NCBI RefSeq assembly: GCF_003313505.1
Contig: NZ_QMHO01000002.1
Span: 62,001-126,000, forward strand
Source of the DNA: Pedobacter nanyangensis
GTDB taxonomy: Bacteria > Bacteroidota > Bacteroidia > Sphingobacteriales > Sphingobacteriaceae
Length of the DNA stretch: 64,000 bases
Reading direction: 5' to 3'
A model generated the notes under the pieces. That model did no database searches, was not told where the DNA came from, and worked only from the letters and a program-made list of their open reading frames with translations. The position numbers and the translations under genes were made by a program. Below, piece after piece: positions 34,486-44,710 of the stretch (positions within the stretch are counted from its first letter, which is position 1; every line of letters starts with the position of its first letter).

Positions 34486-35733
34486 TCACTTATAATCCAT
34501 CACATACCTGCTTAAATTAGGCTGGTGCGCTTTTTTCCGTTGCAGTTCATATTCGTAAATGCTGCGGCCAAGGTTTTTCATGAAAGGATAGCAAACGGTT
34601 TCGTATTCATACTTGCCATCATTATAAATACCGTCCTCGTTACTTTGTACTACGGCGGTAAGGAAAAACTCTACACCGTTCTTAAAATCAACGATATAGG
34701 CATTGTCAATGATAAAGCCATAACTATCGCCATATTTATCAAATATGCGGATGTTGGGTTCAATCACGGCATTTTTGTCCCTTCCGTAAAAAAGCATCTT
34801 GGCATAGGTAGGCCAGAACTCCCTGGCATCGTATTTAGGATAATCACTTTCTGTGGGCAATTTGCTCATGTAAGTGTAAATCAGCTGGTAGTCGGCTGCC
34901 GAGAGGTTAAACCTTTCCTTGGGAGCAAAAGCTTCGGGCATCATCAGGCGTTTCATTAACCATTGCTGGTCTTTAATGGTAAACACGTTCTTGTTTTCAA
35001 AGCTATAAGGTTTGTTCACCAATTGTTCCCTGCTATCCATGTAGCCCACGCCCGCAATAAGATTGGTTAAATCCAAGGGATAGTTTTTGGGGTCGTATTG
35101 AGGTGGCTGACTGTAAACAAGAACATCGCCCTCGTAAAAGCGGATGGGGTTAGTGTTCTTTTCCCGTTCGCCGCCATCGCCTATGGCTAAGCGGTTAAGG
35201 ATCCGGCTTTCGGTCATGCCATACTTTTTAAGCTTGGCATTGATTTCGGCCCTGCCAATAAACTCGAACAGGCGGTTGTAGGCATCATTATCGCTGGTAA
35301 GCAATACCTTTTTGATATAATGGGCTATACTTGGTTTGCCATCGGGCGATGTTTGGTCGTTGGTTACCGGTGTTTGGCCCTTAAAAGCAGTATCGGTAAT
35401 CATGGTGCTATAGGCACTTAGCCCTTTTATTTTAAGCTCATTTATTTTTTCCAAGGCAAAAATAACAGCGGCAAGCTTTACGGTACTGGCCGGATAAAAG
35501 TAATGTTTGGGATTAACCCGATAGCCAAAGGTTTTAAAGCTGGGCTTATTGTTCTTGTCGCGGTTTACCTGTGTATACATCACCTGTACCTCATTTTTGT
35601 TGGGGTGGTTAAGTACCCCTGAAAATAGCTCGGGCTTGCTAGTCAACAGTTGCTTTAAAAAAACGGTATCAATTTGTTGCGCCATGGTACTGGAACTAAT
35701 CAATAGAAGTAATGAAAAAATGGTTTTGTGCAT
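34486..35733 (-). CDS. Serine hydrolase, class A beta-lactamase-like fold
   Basis: 415 residues, signal peptide ending STMAQ. Penicillin-recognising motifs: STVK with nucleophile Ser83 and Lys86, SDN at 147-149 (SDNDAYN), and KYG in FDKYGDSYGFIIDNAY where KTG is expected, with the following Asp and Ala pattern intact. The protein is longer than class A beta-lactamases (about 290), with an insertion between SDN and the KYG strand, so it is more likely a peptidase or esterase of this fold than a resistance enzyme. Its stop is immediately after the repeat array, convergent with the carbohydrate locus. Periplasmic. Confidence 0.85.
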   Translation of the reverse strand: MHKTIFSLLLLISSSTMAQQIDTVFLKQLLTSKPELFSGVLNHPNKNEVQVMYTQVNRDKNNKPSFKTFGYRVNPKHYFYPASTVKLAAVIFALEKINELKIKGLSAYSTMITDTAFKGQTPVTNDQTSPDGKPSIAHYIKKVLLTSDNDAYNRLFEFIGRAEINAKLKKYGMTESRILNRLAIGDGGEREKNTNPIRFYEGDVLVYSQPPQYDPKNYPLDLTNLIAGVGYMDSREQLVNKPYSFENKNVFTIKDQQWLMKRLMMPEAFAPKERFNLSAADYQLIYTYMSKLPTESDYPKYDAREFWPTYAKMLFYGRDKNAVIEPNIRIFDKYGDSYGFIIDNAYIVDFKNGVEFFLTAVVQSNEDGIYNDGKYEYETVCYPFMKNLGRSIYEYELQRKKAHQPNLSRYVMDYK

Positions 35734-36119
35734 GTTTGTGCTTGTTGATAGCTTAAAGATAGGGGTTTTGCCTGGTTAGTTGGTTTTTTAGTTGAGCAAA
35801 GACTGGTTATTTAATCATTTGAACCAGAGTATTGGTGCATAGTTGGTTTAAATATCCTTCTCAATCTATTGTGCACCTTCCATTTAACCTCGTTAAAAAA
35901 AATGGCCAATCTACCATGTTTTGGCACCTACCTTTTGGGCAATCGGTTGCTTGTTGTGCGGTTTCCAAAGCAGGGTTCCATCATCTCATAATAGCTTTGC
36001 GATGGCCCATGAGCTTGTCCGCTTTTTGTCCGCTTGATATCTTTTGCCGAAACAGTGGTTTATTCATAGCTTAGGTCGTCGATTGATTTCCCCACAATCA
36101 TAACGCTAAACCTCAAAAT
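35734..36119. other. 386-base intergenic region between divergent genes
   Basis: It separates the minus-strand serine hydrolase from the plus-strand adhesin and should hold both promoters. I find no good TAnnTTTG box on either strand. An open frame at 35832-36074 has an unlikely composition (many Trp, Cys and Phe without domain logic) and is not called. Confidence 0.4.
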
Positions 36120-39100
36120 ATGAAGAAACTTCTACTATTTGCTATCCTTATTCTTTTAGGTGGCATTACAATTGTTAGTGCGCAAACCAGCACTGTAACT
36201 TTTGAAACCTCGAGTGGTGGCAGCACCTCCTTTATTGATAATGGCTATACCTTTAACATTGTTTCGCAAGCCGGAACCTTTAGGATTCAGTCAAACTATC
36301 CCAATACAGGTTGGAGTGGAACTGCCATTGATAATGTATATATAGACAATACAGGAACAACCAATATCAATGCTCCTTCTTTCAGTGTGAAGAGTAGTTC
36401 GGGGTTCACCGTATCGAAGTTTTGGGTGTTTTTAAGTAATACCGCATTAAATCAAACTAATTCATCAGGAACTTTGATCATTACCGGAAAATTGGGAGGA
36501 GTTACCCAATTTACAACTACAAAATCATCCGGCTTTAATACCACTTTTAATGCAACAACTGGAACAACTGGTGTTAACAATGGGTTTACCTTAATTGATT
36601 TGGCAAACATTAATGGCCAAAATAACAGTAATACGATTATTGATGAAATTCAACTCCAATCTACCGGGGGTTATCTTTATATGTGCCTTGATGCCTTCAC
36701 TTGGTCAAAAGCAGTTATTCCCATTACTCCCGATGCCAACGGCGTACTGTATGTAAAAGAGGGAAGCACAGGTAGCGGTAGCAGTTGGGGTAGCGCAGTA
36801 GGTGAACTGGCCGATGCTCTTAAGGCAGCCAAAACCAACACCGCTATTAAAGAAATTTGGGTGGCTGCGGGTACCTACAAACCGATGTACAGTCCCCGCG
36901 ATGGGGCCAACTTTGCCGATGAAGGCCGAGATAACACCTTTTTAATGGTGAACAATGTAAAACTATATGGCGGTTTCCCCACCATCGGCAATCCTGGGCT
37001 AAACAACCGCAACCCTGATGCTAACAAAACCATACTAAGCGGCGATATAGATAATAATGATGTACTAACCAATGGTATTAGCACCACCATTAACGGCAAT
37101 AACGCTTACCATATCATGATAGCTATGGGTAATGTAGGTACTGCTGAACTCAATGGCTTTACCCTTACAGGAGGGCAGGCTAATGGAACAGGCAACATTG
37201 TTTTGGGCAACTCGATCTTTAGCAACGATACTGGTGGAGGCATGTATAACGTTAGTTCTAACCCCATTATAGCTAACGTAACCCTCGGCGGAAATACAGC
37301 TGTCAACGCTGGCGGTGGCATGTATAACGTTAGTTCTAACCCCATTCTGACCAATGTAATCGTCAGTGGAAATACCACCTCCAGCGCTGGAGGTGGAATC
37401 TGCAATATTAGTTCCAGTCCCAGATTGACCAATGTGAACCTTGTTGGCAACAAGGCCAACCTTGGCGGAGGTATGTTCAACAATGGTTCCAACCCTAGTT
37501 TGACCAATGTGACTCTTGCTGGCAATACGGCCGCCAACTCCGGTGGGGGTATGTACAACAATGGTTTCTCCAGTCCAAGTTTGACCAATGTAATCGTCAG
37601 CGGAAATACAGCTGTCAGCTCTGGCGGGGGTATGTTTAACAATGGCAGCCCTAGTTTGACCAATGTAACTCTCGCCGGCAACACCGCTAGCAATGGTGGG
37701 GGCATGTATAACTTTAATGCCTCCAAGCCCAAAATAAACAACAGTATTATTTATGGCAACAACACAGGTGTTGTTAATGCGAGCGCTTCCACCGATGTGC
37801 CTGTGTATGCCAATAGCATGGTACAGGGTAACCCCATCGGCACCAACATGCAAAGTTTTAGTGGCCTTGCAAGTGAAGTGTTTGTGGATCCTCGGTCTCC
37901 GGGGCTATCTACCGCTGGCGACTATACCTTGCGTAACGGAAGCCCCGCCCAGAATAAAGGCAATAATACTCTATATACTACAGCAGGAGGCAATTTAGCC
38001 ACTGATAAAGATTTGGCAGGAAACAACCGTCTGTTTGACACAACCATAGATTTAGGTCCTTACGAAAACCAAACCATACCCATCATACCTGATGTTAACG
38101 GCGTGCTGTATGTCAAGAAAGGAAGCACAGGGATTGGCAACAGCTGGAGCAATGCCATAGGCGAACTGGCCGATGCCCTCAAAGCTGCTAAAAACAATAC
38201 AAATATTAAGCAAATTTGGGTAGCAGGCGGTACCTATAAACCCATGTATAGCCCCGAAGATGGTGTGAATTTTGGAACTGACAAGGGCAGAGATAATGCT
38301 TTTTTATTGGTTAAAGATGTAAAGGTTTATGGTGGTTTTGCAGGAACAGAAACAGCCTTAGCTCAAAGAGATGTTTCTATTATAGCTAATAAGAGTATTT
38401 TAAGTGGCGATTTTAATGGTGATGATGTGGTGACAGGTTCAGGAGCTACGCTCAACTTTGCAGGTAATGGTGAAAACGCCCATCATGTAGCGCTATCCGT
38501 GGGTGAGGTAGGTGTGGCAGAGCTCAATGGTTTTGTAGTAAGCGGTGGTAATGGAAGCGGTAACAGTATTATAGTAAATACCTTTTCGATACAAAAAGGT
38601 TATGGTGCAGGTATGAACATTACCGCATCGAGCCCGATGGTTACCAATTGTATCTTCCAATATAATCATGTGCAAACTGGTAGGGGCGGAGCCATTTATA
38701 TAGATACATCTAATGGAGCAACCACAGCGGCACCAATCATCTCTAAAAGTCAATTCTTGAATAATAGAAGCACTAATTTTCCTGGTCAGGGTTGGGGCGG
38801 TGAAGGAGCAGGTGCAATGTATAACGTTAATTCAAATCCAACAATTACTGACTGTAGCTTTACAGGAAATTTGGTAACAGGTAGTCGTGTCGGTGGTGCT
38901 ATTGTCAATTCATCCTCAGAAGCACAATTTAACAATGTCACCATCAGTAATAATGCTTCGCAGGGAACATCTGGCGGAGGCGGCGGTTTAGCCAACTTGG
39001 GTAACAAAACAGTAATGTTAAATAATGTCATCTTTACTGGAAACAGTGCGGATGCAAACGGAGGTGCTATATTTAACAGCAACGGAGCAGTTTCTGTGCT

Positions 39101-41327
39101 CAACAATGTATTGATTAGTGGTAACGCGGCTAATAATGGCGCTGCCCTTTACAATTCCAATTCATCGCCTATTTTAACCAATGTGACCATTAGTGGTAAT
39201 CAAGCCAATGTAAATGGGGTAATTTATAATACTAACACTTCATTGCCACAACTGCAAAATACGGTGGTTTTTGGCAATAGTGCAGGCGTAGTAAATAACT
39301 CGGGTACTACTGATGTGCCGGTTTATAGAAATAGTTTGATACAGGACGCTATAGGTGCAGGACTTATTACCTTTAACGGAACTGCTGCTGACCTATTCGT
39401 AGCTCCACTCTCACCAGCTTTATCTATTGGTGGAGATTACAGACCTAAGGCCGGAGGTGCTATCATTAATGCGGGTGACCAAACATTATTTGTGGGATTA
39501 AATGCCACTACCAAAGATTTAGACGGCAATGCACGTTTGATAGGCAGTAATATTGACTTGGGGGCCTATGAATCCTCCATCCAACCCCAAACCATTACCG
39601 CGGCAAACCTTTCCAAAACCTATGGCGATGCCGATTTTGAACCAGGGGCTACAGCAAGCTCTGGCCTAACGGTGAGCTATGTCTCTACCGACAACAACAT
39701 TGCCGAAGCCTATCAAGATGCAAGCGATGGTAATAAATGGAAATTGAAGATTAAAAAAGCAGGTACGGTAAATATTACTGCTAGCCAGGCAGGTGGCAAT
39801 GGTTATTCTGCTGCTCCCGATAAGGTTTTTGCACTCGTTATACAACCCAAGGCCTTAACCATTACCGCCACGGGAAATAATAAGATTTATGATGCCACTG
39901 TCAATGCCACGGTGAACCTTAGTTCCAATGCGCTAGCTGGCGATGTGGTTACGCTTGCCTATACCTCAGCTACTTTTGGCGACAGGAATGTTGGCAACAA
40001 TAAAACCATTGTGGTTAACGATATTGCCCTATCAGGTACCGATGCGGGAAACTACACGTTCAATGCCACGGCCAGCACTACGGCCAATATTACGCCTTTT
40101 GCCCTAACGGTTTCTGCCACGGGCAACAACAAGGTGTACAACGGCAATGCAGGTGCCACGGTGAATTTAACTCACAATGCCTTTGCCGGAGATGCAATTA
40201 CGATAGCCTATGCCGTTGCTAGTTTCGACAATAAAAATGTAGGAAGTGGTAAAACGGTTTCGGTTTCCGGGATCAGCATTTCGGGTGCCGATGCAGGGAA
40301 CTACACATTCAATGCCACGGCCAGCACTACGGCCGCAATTACCCCAGCTTCGTTGAGTATTGTTGCGCAAGCAAAGGCCAAAAACTATGGAGAGGCTGAT
40401 CCAGCCCTAACCTACCTCGCTACGGGCCTAATTGGTACAGATGCCATAACGGGCGCACTCACCAGGACCAATGGCGAAAATGTAAATACCTATCCCATTA
40501 CACAGGGAACTTTAACCGCCGGAACAAACTATGCGCTTACGTTTACAGGAGCCAACCTATCCATCAATAGGGCCACACTTACTGTAACGGCAATTAATGC
40601 TTCCAGATGTTTTGGACAAACCAATCCAAATTTTGGACTCAGCTACAATGGTTTTAAATTTACTGATAACGAAAATAGTTTAACCAGCAAACCTCAGGCT
40701 ACTACCGCGGCTAATGCCAATAGCGAGGCCGGCAATTATGTTATTAACGTAACTGGTGGAGCTTCGGATAATTATACATTGGTATATGCCCCTGGTACCC
40801 TAAGGGTAAATGCACTGCCCAGTGTGTCTATTGTGCCAAGTAAGGCCGGGGCCATTGGCAAAGGCCTTAGCATGCAACTGGTGGCTTCTGGTGGCAACAC
40901 TTATAGCTGGGCCAATGCGCAAGGCATAATATCTGGTCAAAACAACGCTACCTTAACCATTAGGCCAACAAGCAATACTACTTATACGGTAACCGTAACC
41001 AATGCTAATGGTTGCAGTACTACAACAAGCTATATGGTTACAGTAGTTGACGATCTTTCTATCCTTAAAGCCACCAATATTTTAAGCCCTAATGGAGATG
41101 GTGTGAACGACCTATGGAAAGTGGATAACATTGACATGTATCCGCAAGCCATGGTACGCATTTTTGATAAGGCAGGCCGGGTCGTATATACCAAAAAAGG
41201 TTACGAAAATAATTGGGATGGTACGTACAACGGACAGCCATTGGCCGAAAGTACCTATTACTATATCATTGATTTGGGAGCTGGAAAGATATTAAGAGGT
41301 TATATCACTTTAGTAAGAGATAGGTAG
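36120..41327 (+). CDS. Giant T9SS type B beta-helix adhesin with MBG/YDG domains
   Basis: 1735 residues. Signal peptide ends IVSAQ. Residues ~25-195 form a beta-sandwich. Two parallel beta-helix modules follow (about 200-640 and 655-1140), each opening NGVLYVK(E/K)GSTG and KEIWVAAGTYKPMYSP-like, filled with NPSLTNVTLAGNTA/GGGMYN repeats. Next are MBG-like (about 1156) and two YDG domains (about 1244 and 1326, KIYDATVNATVNL and KVYNGNAGATVNL), two more MBG domains (about 1411 and 1485), a PKD/Ig-like domain, and the T9SS type B tail (from about 1649: ILSPNGDGVNDLWKV to ILRGYITLVRDR). It is exported through T9SS and displayed. A PorP/SprF gene follows. Substrate for adhesion is unknown. Confidence 0.92.
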   Translation: MKKLLLFAILILLGGITIVSAQTSTVTFETSSGGSTSFIDNGYTFNIVSQAGTFRIQSNYPNTGWSGTAIDNVYIDNTGTTNINAPSFSVKSSSGFTVSKFWVFLSNTALNQTNSSGTLIITGKLGGVTQFTTTKSSGFNTTFNATTGTTGVNNGFTLIDLANINGQNNSNTIIDEIQLQSTGGYLYMCLDAFTWSKAVIPITPDANGVLYVKEGSTGSGSSWGSAVGELADALKAAKTNTAIKEIWVAAGTYKPMYSPRDGANFADEGRDNTFLMVNNVKLYGGFPTIGNPGLNNRNPDANKTILSGDIDNNDVLTNGISTTINGNNAYHIMIAMGNVGTAELNGFTLTGGQANGTGNIVLGNSIFSNDTGGGMYNVSSNPIIANVTLGGNTAVNAGGGMYNVSSNPILTNVIVSGNTTSSAGGGICNISSSPRLTNVNLVGNKANLGGGMFNNGSNPSLTNVTLAGNTAANSGGGMYNNGFSSPSLTNVIVSGNTAVSSGGGMFNNGSPSLTNVTLAGNTASNGGGMYNFNASKPKINNSIIYGNNTGVVNASASTDVPVYANSMVQGNPIGTNMQSFSGLASEVFVDPRSPGLSTAGDYTLRNGSPAQNKGNNTLYTTAGGNLATDKDLAGNNRLFDTTIDLGPYENQTIPIIPDVNGVLYVKKGSTGIGNSWSNAIGELADALKAAKNNTNIKQIWVAGGTYKPMYSPEDGVNFGTDKGRDNAFLLVKDVKVYGGFAGTETALAQRDVSIIANKSILSGDFNGDDVVTGSGATLNFAGNGENAHHVALSVGEVGVAELNGFVVSGGNGSGNSIIVNTFSIQKGYGAGMNITASSPMVTNCIFQYNHVQTGRGGAIYIDTSNGATTAAPIISKSQFLNNRSTNFPGQGWGGEGAGAMYNVNSNPTITDCSFTGNLVTGSRVGGAIVNSSSEAQFNNVTISNNASQGTSGGGGGLANLGNKTVMLNNVIFTGNSADANGGAIFNSNGAVSVLNNVLISGNAANNGAALYNSNSSPILTNVTISGNQANVNGVIYNTNTSLPQLQNTVVFGNSAGVVNNSGTTDVPVYRNSLIQDAIGAGLITFNGTAADLFVAPLSPALSIGGDYRPKAGGAIINAGDQTLFVGLNATTKDLDGNARLIGSNIDLGAYESSIQPQTITAANLSKTYGDADFEPGATASSGLTVSYVSTDNNIAEAYQDASDGNKWKLKIKKAGTVNITASQAGGNGYSAAPDKVFALVIQPKALTITATGNNKIYDATVNATVNLSSNALAGDVVTLAYTSATFGDRNVGNNKTIVVNDIALSGTDAGNYTFNATASTTANITPFALTVSATGNNKVYNGNAGATVNLTHNAFAGDAITIAYAVASFDNKNVGSGKTVSVSGISISGADAGNYTFNATASTTAAITPASLSIVAQAKAKNYGEADPALTYLATGLIGTDAITGALTRTNGENVNTYPITQGTLTAGTNYALTFTGANLSINRATLTVTAINASRCFGQTNPNFGLSYNGFKFTDNENSLTSKPQATTAANANSEAGNYVINVTGGASDNYTLVYAPGTLRVNALPSVSIVPSKAGAIGKGLSMQLVASGGNTYSWANAQGIISGQNNATLTIRPTSNTTYTVTVTNANGCSTTTSYMVTVVDDLSILKATNILSPNGDGVNDLWKVDNIDMYPQAMVRIFDKAGRVVYTKKGYENNWDGTYNGQPLAESTYYYIIDLGAGKILRGYITLVRDR

Positions 41328-41409
41328 TTGCCAGTTCCTAATAAACTGGTGAATAAACAAACTAATGAACTGATGAGCCAGTGAACTAACAAACAAAGAA
41401 CCAGAGATC

Positions 41410-42297
41410 ATGAGAAAAAACATATATATCAATATCCTAAGCTTAACCATGATGCTTGCTGTTTTACAGGTAAAAGCACAATTGGGACCGCTATCGGCAC
41501 AATATTTCCAAAATCCCTATTTGGCCAATCCGGCCATGGTAGGGGTTGGCCAGGGGCTTGACTTGTCCTTAGGTTACAGAAGTCAGTGGAGCAAAATGCC
41601 TGGAGCTCCCGAGCAGCAGGCACTTACGGTTGGCTATGGTAAAAACCGCACAGGTTGGGGCGTTAATCTTTATTTGGATAGGACTGGGCTGCAACGCCAG
41701 TTACGGGCATTGGGCAGTTATGCCTATCATTTGCCTCTTTCAACCAAACAGGCTTTACACTTTGGCCTCTCGGTGGGTGTTTCTCAGCAACGCCTGTCCT
41801 TAGAAGATATTCAGGGACGTTCCGATGATCTTTCGGCACAACGTTATAACGACCGTAATGCTTATTTGGATGGTGATTTTGGCATTGCCTATACCTACAA
41901 TGGCTTAAGGTTAGAAGCAGCATTACCTAATTTGGATAGATTGTTACGGGGCAACAGCGAAAACGGGCTGGTAGATGTGGCAACCTTTTACGCTGCGGCA
42001 GGATATAGGTTTGGTCTTGCGGCCAATCAAAGTTGGGAACTGGAACCCAAAGTAGCCTACCGGGGTGTTAAAGGTTTTGATAGTGTGCTTGATATGGGCG
42101 GGGCGTTGTGGTTTGAAGATGGACAACTGATGCTGAGCGGGCTGTATCATAGCAGTAAAAGTGCCACTTTTGGCCTAGGTATGGATTTGAAGAAAAGATA
42201 CCGAATATTAGCCACTTATACTACACAAACCTCGGCATTGGGAAACTACACCAATGGAAGCTTTGAACTAGGCTTGGGAATACATTTAGGGAAATAG
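41410..42297 (+). CDS. PorP/SprF-family T9SS outer-membrane protein
   Basis: 295 residues; signal peptide ends VKAQ. The mature start LGPLSAQYFQNPYLANPAMVG is the hallmark of PorP/SprF, followed by beta-barrel strands (LSLGYRSQWSKMPGAPEQQAL). In Flavobacterium johnsoniae, SprF is encoded next to SprB and is needed to secrete and attach it. This gene follows the type B adhesin by 82 bases, so it is probably its dedicated partner. The gap carries a degenerate AATGAACTGATGAGCCAGTG stretch related to the octamer of the array. Confidence 0.92.
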   Translation: MRKNIYINILSLTMMLAVLQVKAQLGPLSAQYFQNPYLANPAMVGVGQGLDLSLGYRSQWSKMPGAPEQQALTVGYGKNRTGWGVNLYLDRTGLQRQLRALGSYAYHLPLSTKQALHFGLSVGVSQQRLSLEDIQGRSDDLSAQRYNDRNAYLDGDFGIAYTYNGLRLEAALPNLDRLLRGNSENGLVDVATFYAAAGYRFGLAANQSWELEPKVAYRGVKGFDSVLDMGGALWFEDGQLMLSGLYHSSKSATFGLGMDLKKRYRILATYTTQTSALGNYTNGSFELGLGIHLGK

Positions 42298-42363
42298 GCG
42301 AGGAGAGCTTTCGGCGCACTTAGAATAACCAAATAGCCGAAACAAACCAGTGAACCAAACATA

Positions 42364-42395
42364 TTTGCAACTCACCATCAAATCCATTACCTTTG
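42364..42395 (+). promoter_or_regulatory. Promoter of the B12 operon (TTTG-N20-TACCTTTG)
   Basis: TTTG at 42364-42367, 20 bases, then TACCTTTG at 42388-42395. It fits the Bacteroidota consensus and places transcription start at about 42402, at the 5' edge of the riboswitch. Confidence 0.75.
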
Positions 42396-42401
42396 CATCG
42401 C

Positions 42402-42570
42402 TTTTGGTTCCCTTGGGTAACGCCTGGGGATTAAAAGGGAATACGGTGTAAATCCGTAACTGTCCCGCAGCTGTAAGCTCTTTAACTGTTTGCTAATCTA
42501 CGGCCACTATGTTAAACATTGGTAACATGGGAAGGCAGCAAACAGGGAGTAAGTCAGAAGACCTGCCTTT
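42402..42570 (+). promoter_or_regulatory. Cobalamin riboswitch
   Basis: Conserved AdoCbl-riboswitch landmarks in order: GGTTCCC...GGTAACGCC-like entry stem, GGGAATACGGTG (about 42437-42448), AAATCCGTAACTGTCCCGCA with the CTGTAAG that follows (the B12 box and core), an extra variable stem (42495-42535), and AGTAAGTCAGAAGACCTGCC at 42548-42567 closing the core. Downstream to 42660 is an expression platform with stem-forming text around CTAGGAGTG and CTAGCTCCTT. It lies upstream of the BtuB-like gene. High B12 is expected to switch the operon off (known for this class). Confidence 0.93.
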
Positions 42571-42676
42571 AGCACGATAATTCATAGCTTTCGGGGATTG
42601 AAGCTAGGAGTGATGTGCCAGTAAATTACTAGCTCCTTAATTTCTGTTGCTGTGAGGGAATAGTTCACCTCAAAAA

Positions 42677-44710
42677 ATGGTTAAAAGAAAAGCCGTAGTT
42701 CGGCTAAGCTTATTTCGTTGCTTGTTGCCCTTGGGCCTGCTTTACGTAGGTTTACCCAAGGCCTATGCCCAAAAGACCGATAGCGTGGCCAAGGCCAACC
42801 AGCTGAAGGAAGTACATATCTTACGTTATCGCTTAAGCAGGCAGCACCTCTCCCCAGTACCGCAACAAATCATGACGGCACAGGAACTGAAAAGGCTCAA
42901 TAGCTTATCTGTTGCCGATGCTTTGAGGTACTTTTCTGGCGTTCAACTGAAAGATTATGGCGGCATTGGCGGATTGAAAACCGTTAACATCCGTAGTATG
43001 GGCAGTAACCATACAGGCGTTTTTTTGGATGGCGTAGCTTTAAGCAATGCTCAAAACGGACAGGTTGATTTAGGGAAGTATGCTTTGGACAACATCGAAG
43101 AAATATCCCTGTTAAGTGGACAAAACCCCAACCTGTTGCAGCCTGCTAAATCGGTAGCCTCGGCAAGTGCCATCTTCCTTAAAACCAAAACCCCAAGTTT
43201 CGATTCAGAAAAGCACTACGCCCTAAACACCGAACTGAAAATAGGCGATTTCGGACTCGTAAATCCAAATATCAGCTACCAGCAACGCATCAACAATAAC
43301 CTGTGGAGCAGTGTAAGCACTTCTTACATCCGTGCCAATGGCCGATACAAGTTTAGATTGACCAATGGTGTTTTTGATACCACTGCGGTGAGGAGCAATG
43401 GCGATGTAGAACGTTTTAGGTTACAGGCAGGTTTATTCGGTAGAACCAAGGATAGTGCCAGTTGGAATGTACAAGCATATTCCTTTCTCTCCGAACGCGG
43501 ATTGCCAGGTGCCATCATTTCCAATAAGTTCGATTACCAACAACGCATCTGGGACAAAAATTTCTTCCTACAAGGCAACTTTCAAAAACGCTTAGATAAA
43601 TTTGAATTGCTCCTTAACGCAAAACTAGCCTACGACCAAACCCGTTATATCGATCCGGAGTACATCCGCATTGATGGTTACTTGGATAACAGGTTTTACG
43701 AAAAAGAAGCCTATCTATCAGCAGCACTTAAATATAATGTCACCACACAATGGCAGCTAGCTTTGGCCAGCGATTATCAATTGCAGGATTTGGATGCCAA
43801 CCTTTATCGCTTTGCGTACCCTACCCGACATAGCTTTTTAAATGCCATTAGCGCAGCATACACCACTAACCGATTAACCTTGCAGGGAAACTTGTTGAGT
43901 ACTACCATTAGGGAAGAAGTGCAGGCCTTTGAAGCGGGTGGCAACAAACAGGTGTTTAGTCCAACTTTCCTGTTCTCGTGGAAGGTGTTTGAGGATCAAG
44001 CATTCAGAATTAGAGGCTTTTATAAGGATATTTTCCGCATGCCTACCTTTAACGATTTGTACTATACCTTTAGCGGAAATACCTTGTTGCGACCAGAATA
44101 CACCAAGCAATACGACCTTGGATTTACCTACGCCACGGTTTTCGACCAAAGTCGTTTCAAATATTTGGAGTTTCAGGCAGATGCTTACTACAATACCGTA
44201 AAAGACAAAATTATTGCACAACCTGGTGCCAACTTGTTCAGGTGGGTCATGTACAATGTGAGCAGGGTAGAAGTAAAAGGTTTAGAAGCCAATGTGAAAA
44301 CGGGGATTGATTTAGCGAAGCGCTTGCATTTGGGCCTAGGTTTTAATTATACCTACCAACAAGCCATTGACGTAACCGATAAGAGTGACGAAAGCTATCG
44401 CAATCAAATCCCTTATATTCCTAAGCACAGCGGCTCCTTTTTGGGAAGGTTAGATTATAAGCAATGGAAACTGAACTATAGCTTTATTTATACAGGTTCT
44501 CGTTATAACCAACGTGCCAATTTGATTTACAACTATATGCAGCCGTGGTACACCCATGATGCTGCATTGGGCTACACCTTTGCCATAGCCAAGCAGCAAT
44601 TTGAAATTACTGGCGAAGTAAACAACTTGCTCAATCAGTATTATGATGTCGTACCAAACTTCCCAATGCCGGGCCGTAATTATCGTTTAACCCTTCAGTA
44701 CCGCTTATGA
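42677..44710 (+). CDS. btuB: TonB-dependent cobalamin receptor, BtuB-like
   Basis: 677 residues. Signal peptide ends KAYAQ. A TonB-box-like LKEVHIL stretch precedes the plug domain (about 55-160; SVADALRYFSGVQLKDYGGIGG, VNIRSMGSNHTGVFLDG). The rest is a 22-strand-type barrel ending RNYRLTLQYRL, with a terminal hydrophobic residue. Size is like BtuB and other vitamin or siderophore receptors and much shorter than SusC. The cobalamin riboswitch upstream makes B12 or a cobinamide the likely cargo. It overlaps the next gene by 4 bases (ATGA). Confidence 0.9.
   Translation: MVKRKAVVRLSLFRCLLPLGLLYVGLPKAYAQKTDSVAKANQLKEVHILRYRLSRQHLSPVPQQIMTAQELKRLNSLSVADALRYFSGVQLKDYGGIGGLKTVNIRSMGSNHTGVFLDGVALSNAQNGQVDLGKYALDNIEEISLLSGQNPNLLQPAKSVASASAIFLKTKTPSFDSEKHYALNTELKIGDFGLVNPNISYQQRINNNLWSSVSTSYIRANGRYKFRLTNGVFDTTAVRSNGDVERFRLQAGLFGRTKDSASWNVQAYSFLSERGLPGAIISNKFDYQQRIWDKNFFLQGNFQKRLDKFELLLNAKLAYDQTRYIDPEYIRIDGYLDNRFYEKEAYLSAALKYNVTTQWQLALASDYQLQDLDANLYRFAYPTRHSFLNAISAAYTTNRLTLQGNLLSTTIREEVQAFEAGGNKQVFSPTFLFSWKVFEDQAFRIRGFYKDIFRMPTFNDLYYTFSGNTLLRPEYTKQYDLGFTYATVFDQSRFKYLEFQADAYYNTVKDKIIAQPGANLFRWVMYNVSRVEVKGLEANVKTGIDLAKRLHLGLGFNYTYQQAIDVTDKSDESYRNQIPYIPKHSGSFLGRLDYKQWKLNYSFIYTGSRYNQRANLIYNYMQPWYTHDAALGYTFAIAKQQFEITGEVNNLLNQYYDVVPNFPMPGRNYRLTLQYRL

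Noticed and set aside
32835..34489. Chain of minus-strand open frames with repeated peptides (NKYKSPY, LLGMEVKSS) through the array
   Set aside because: Unit lengths (202, 224, 226, 200, 233) are mostly not multiples of three, so the frame breaks between units. There are no consistent starts, and changes hit all codon positions. Open frames follow from the repeat, not from coding.
35832..36074. 80-residue open frame in the divergent gap
   Set aside because: Trp/Cys/Phe-rich with no domain logic and no ribosome-binding context; more likely chance.
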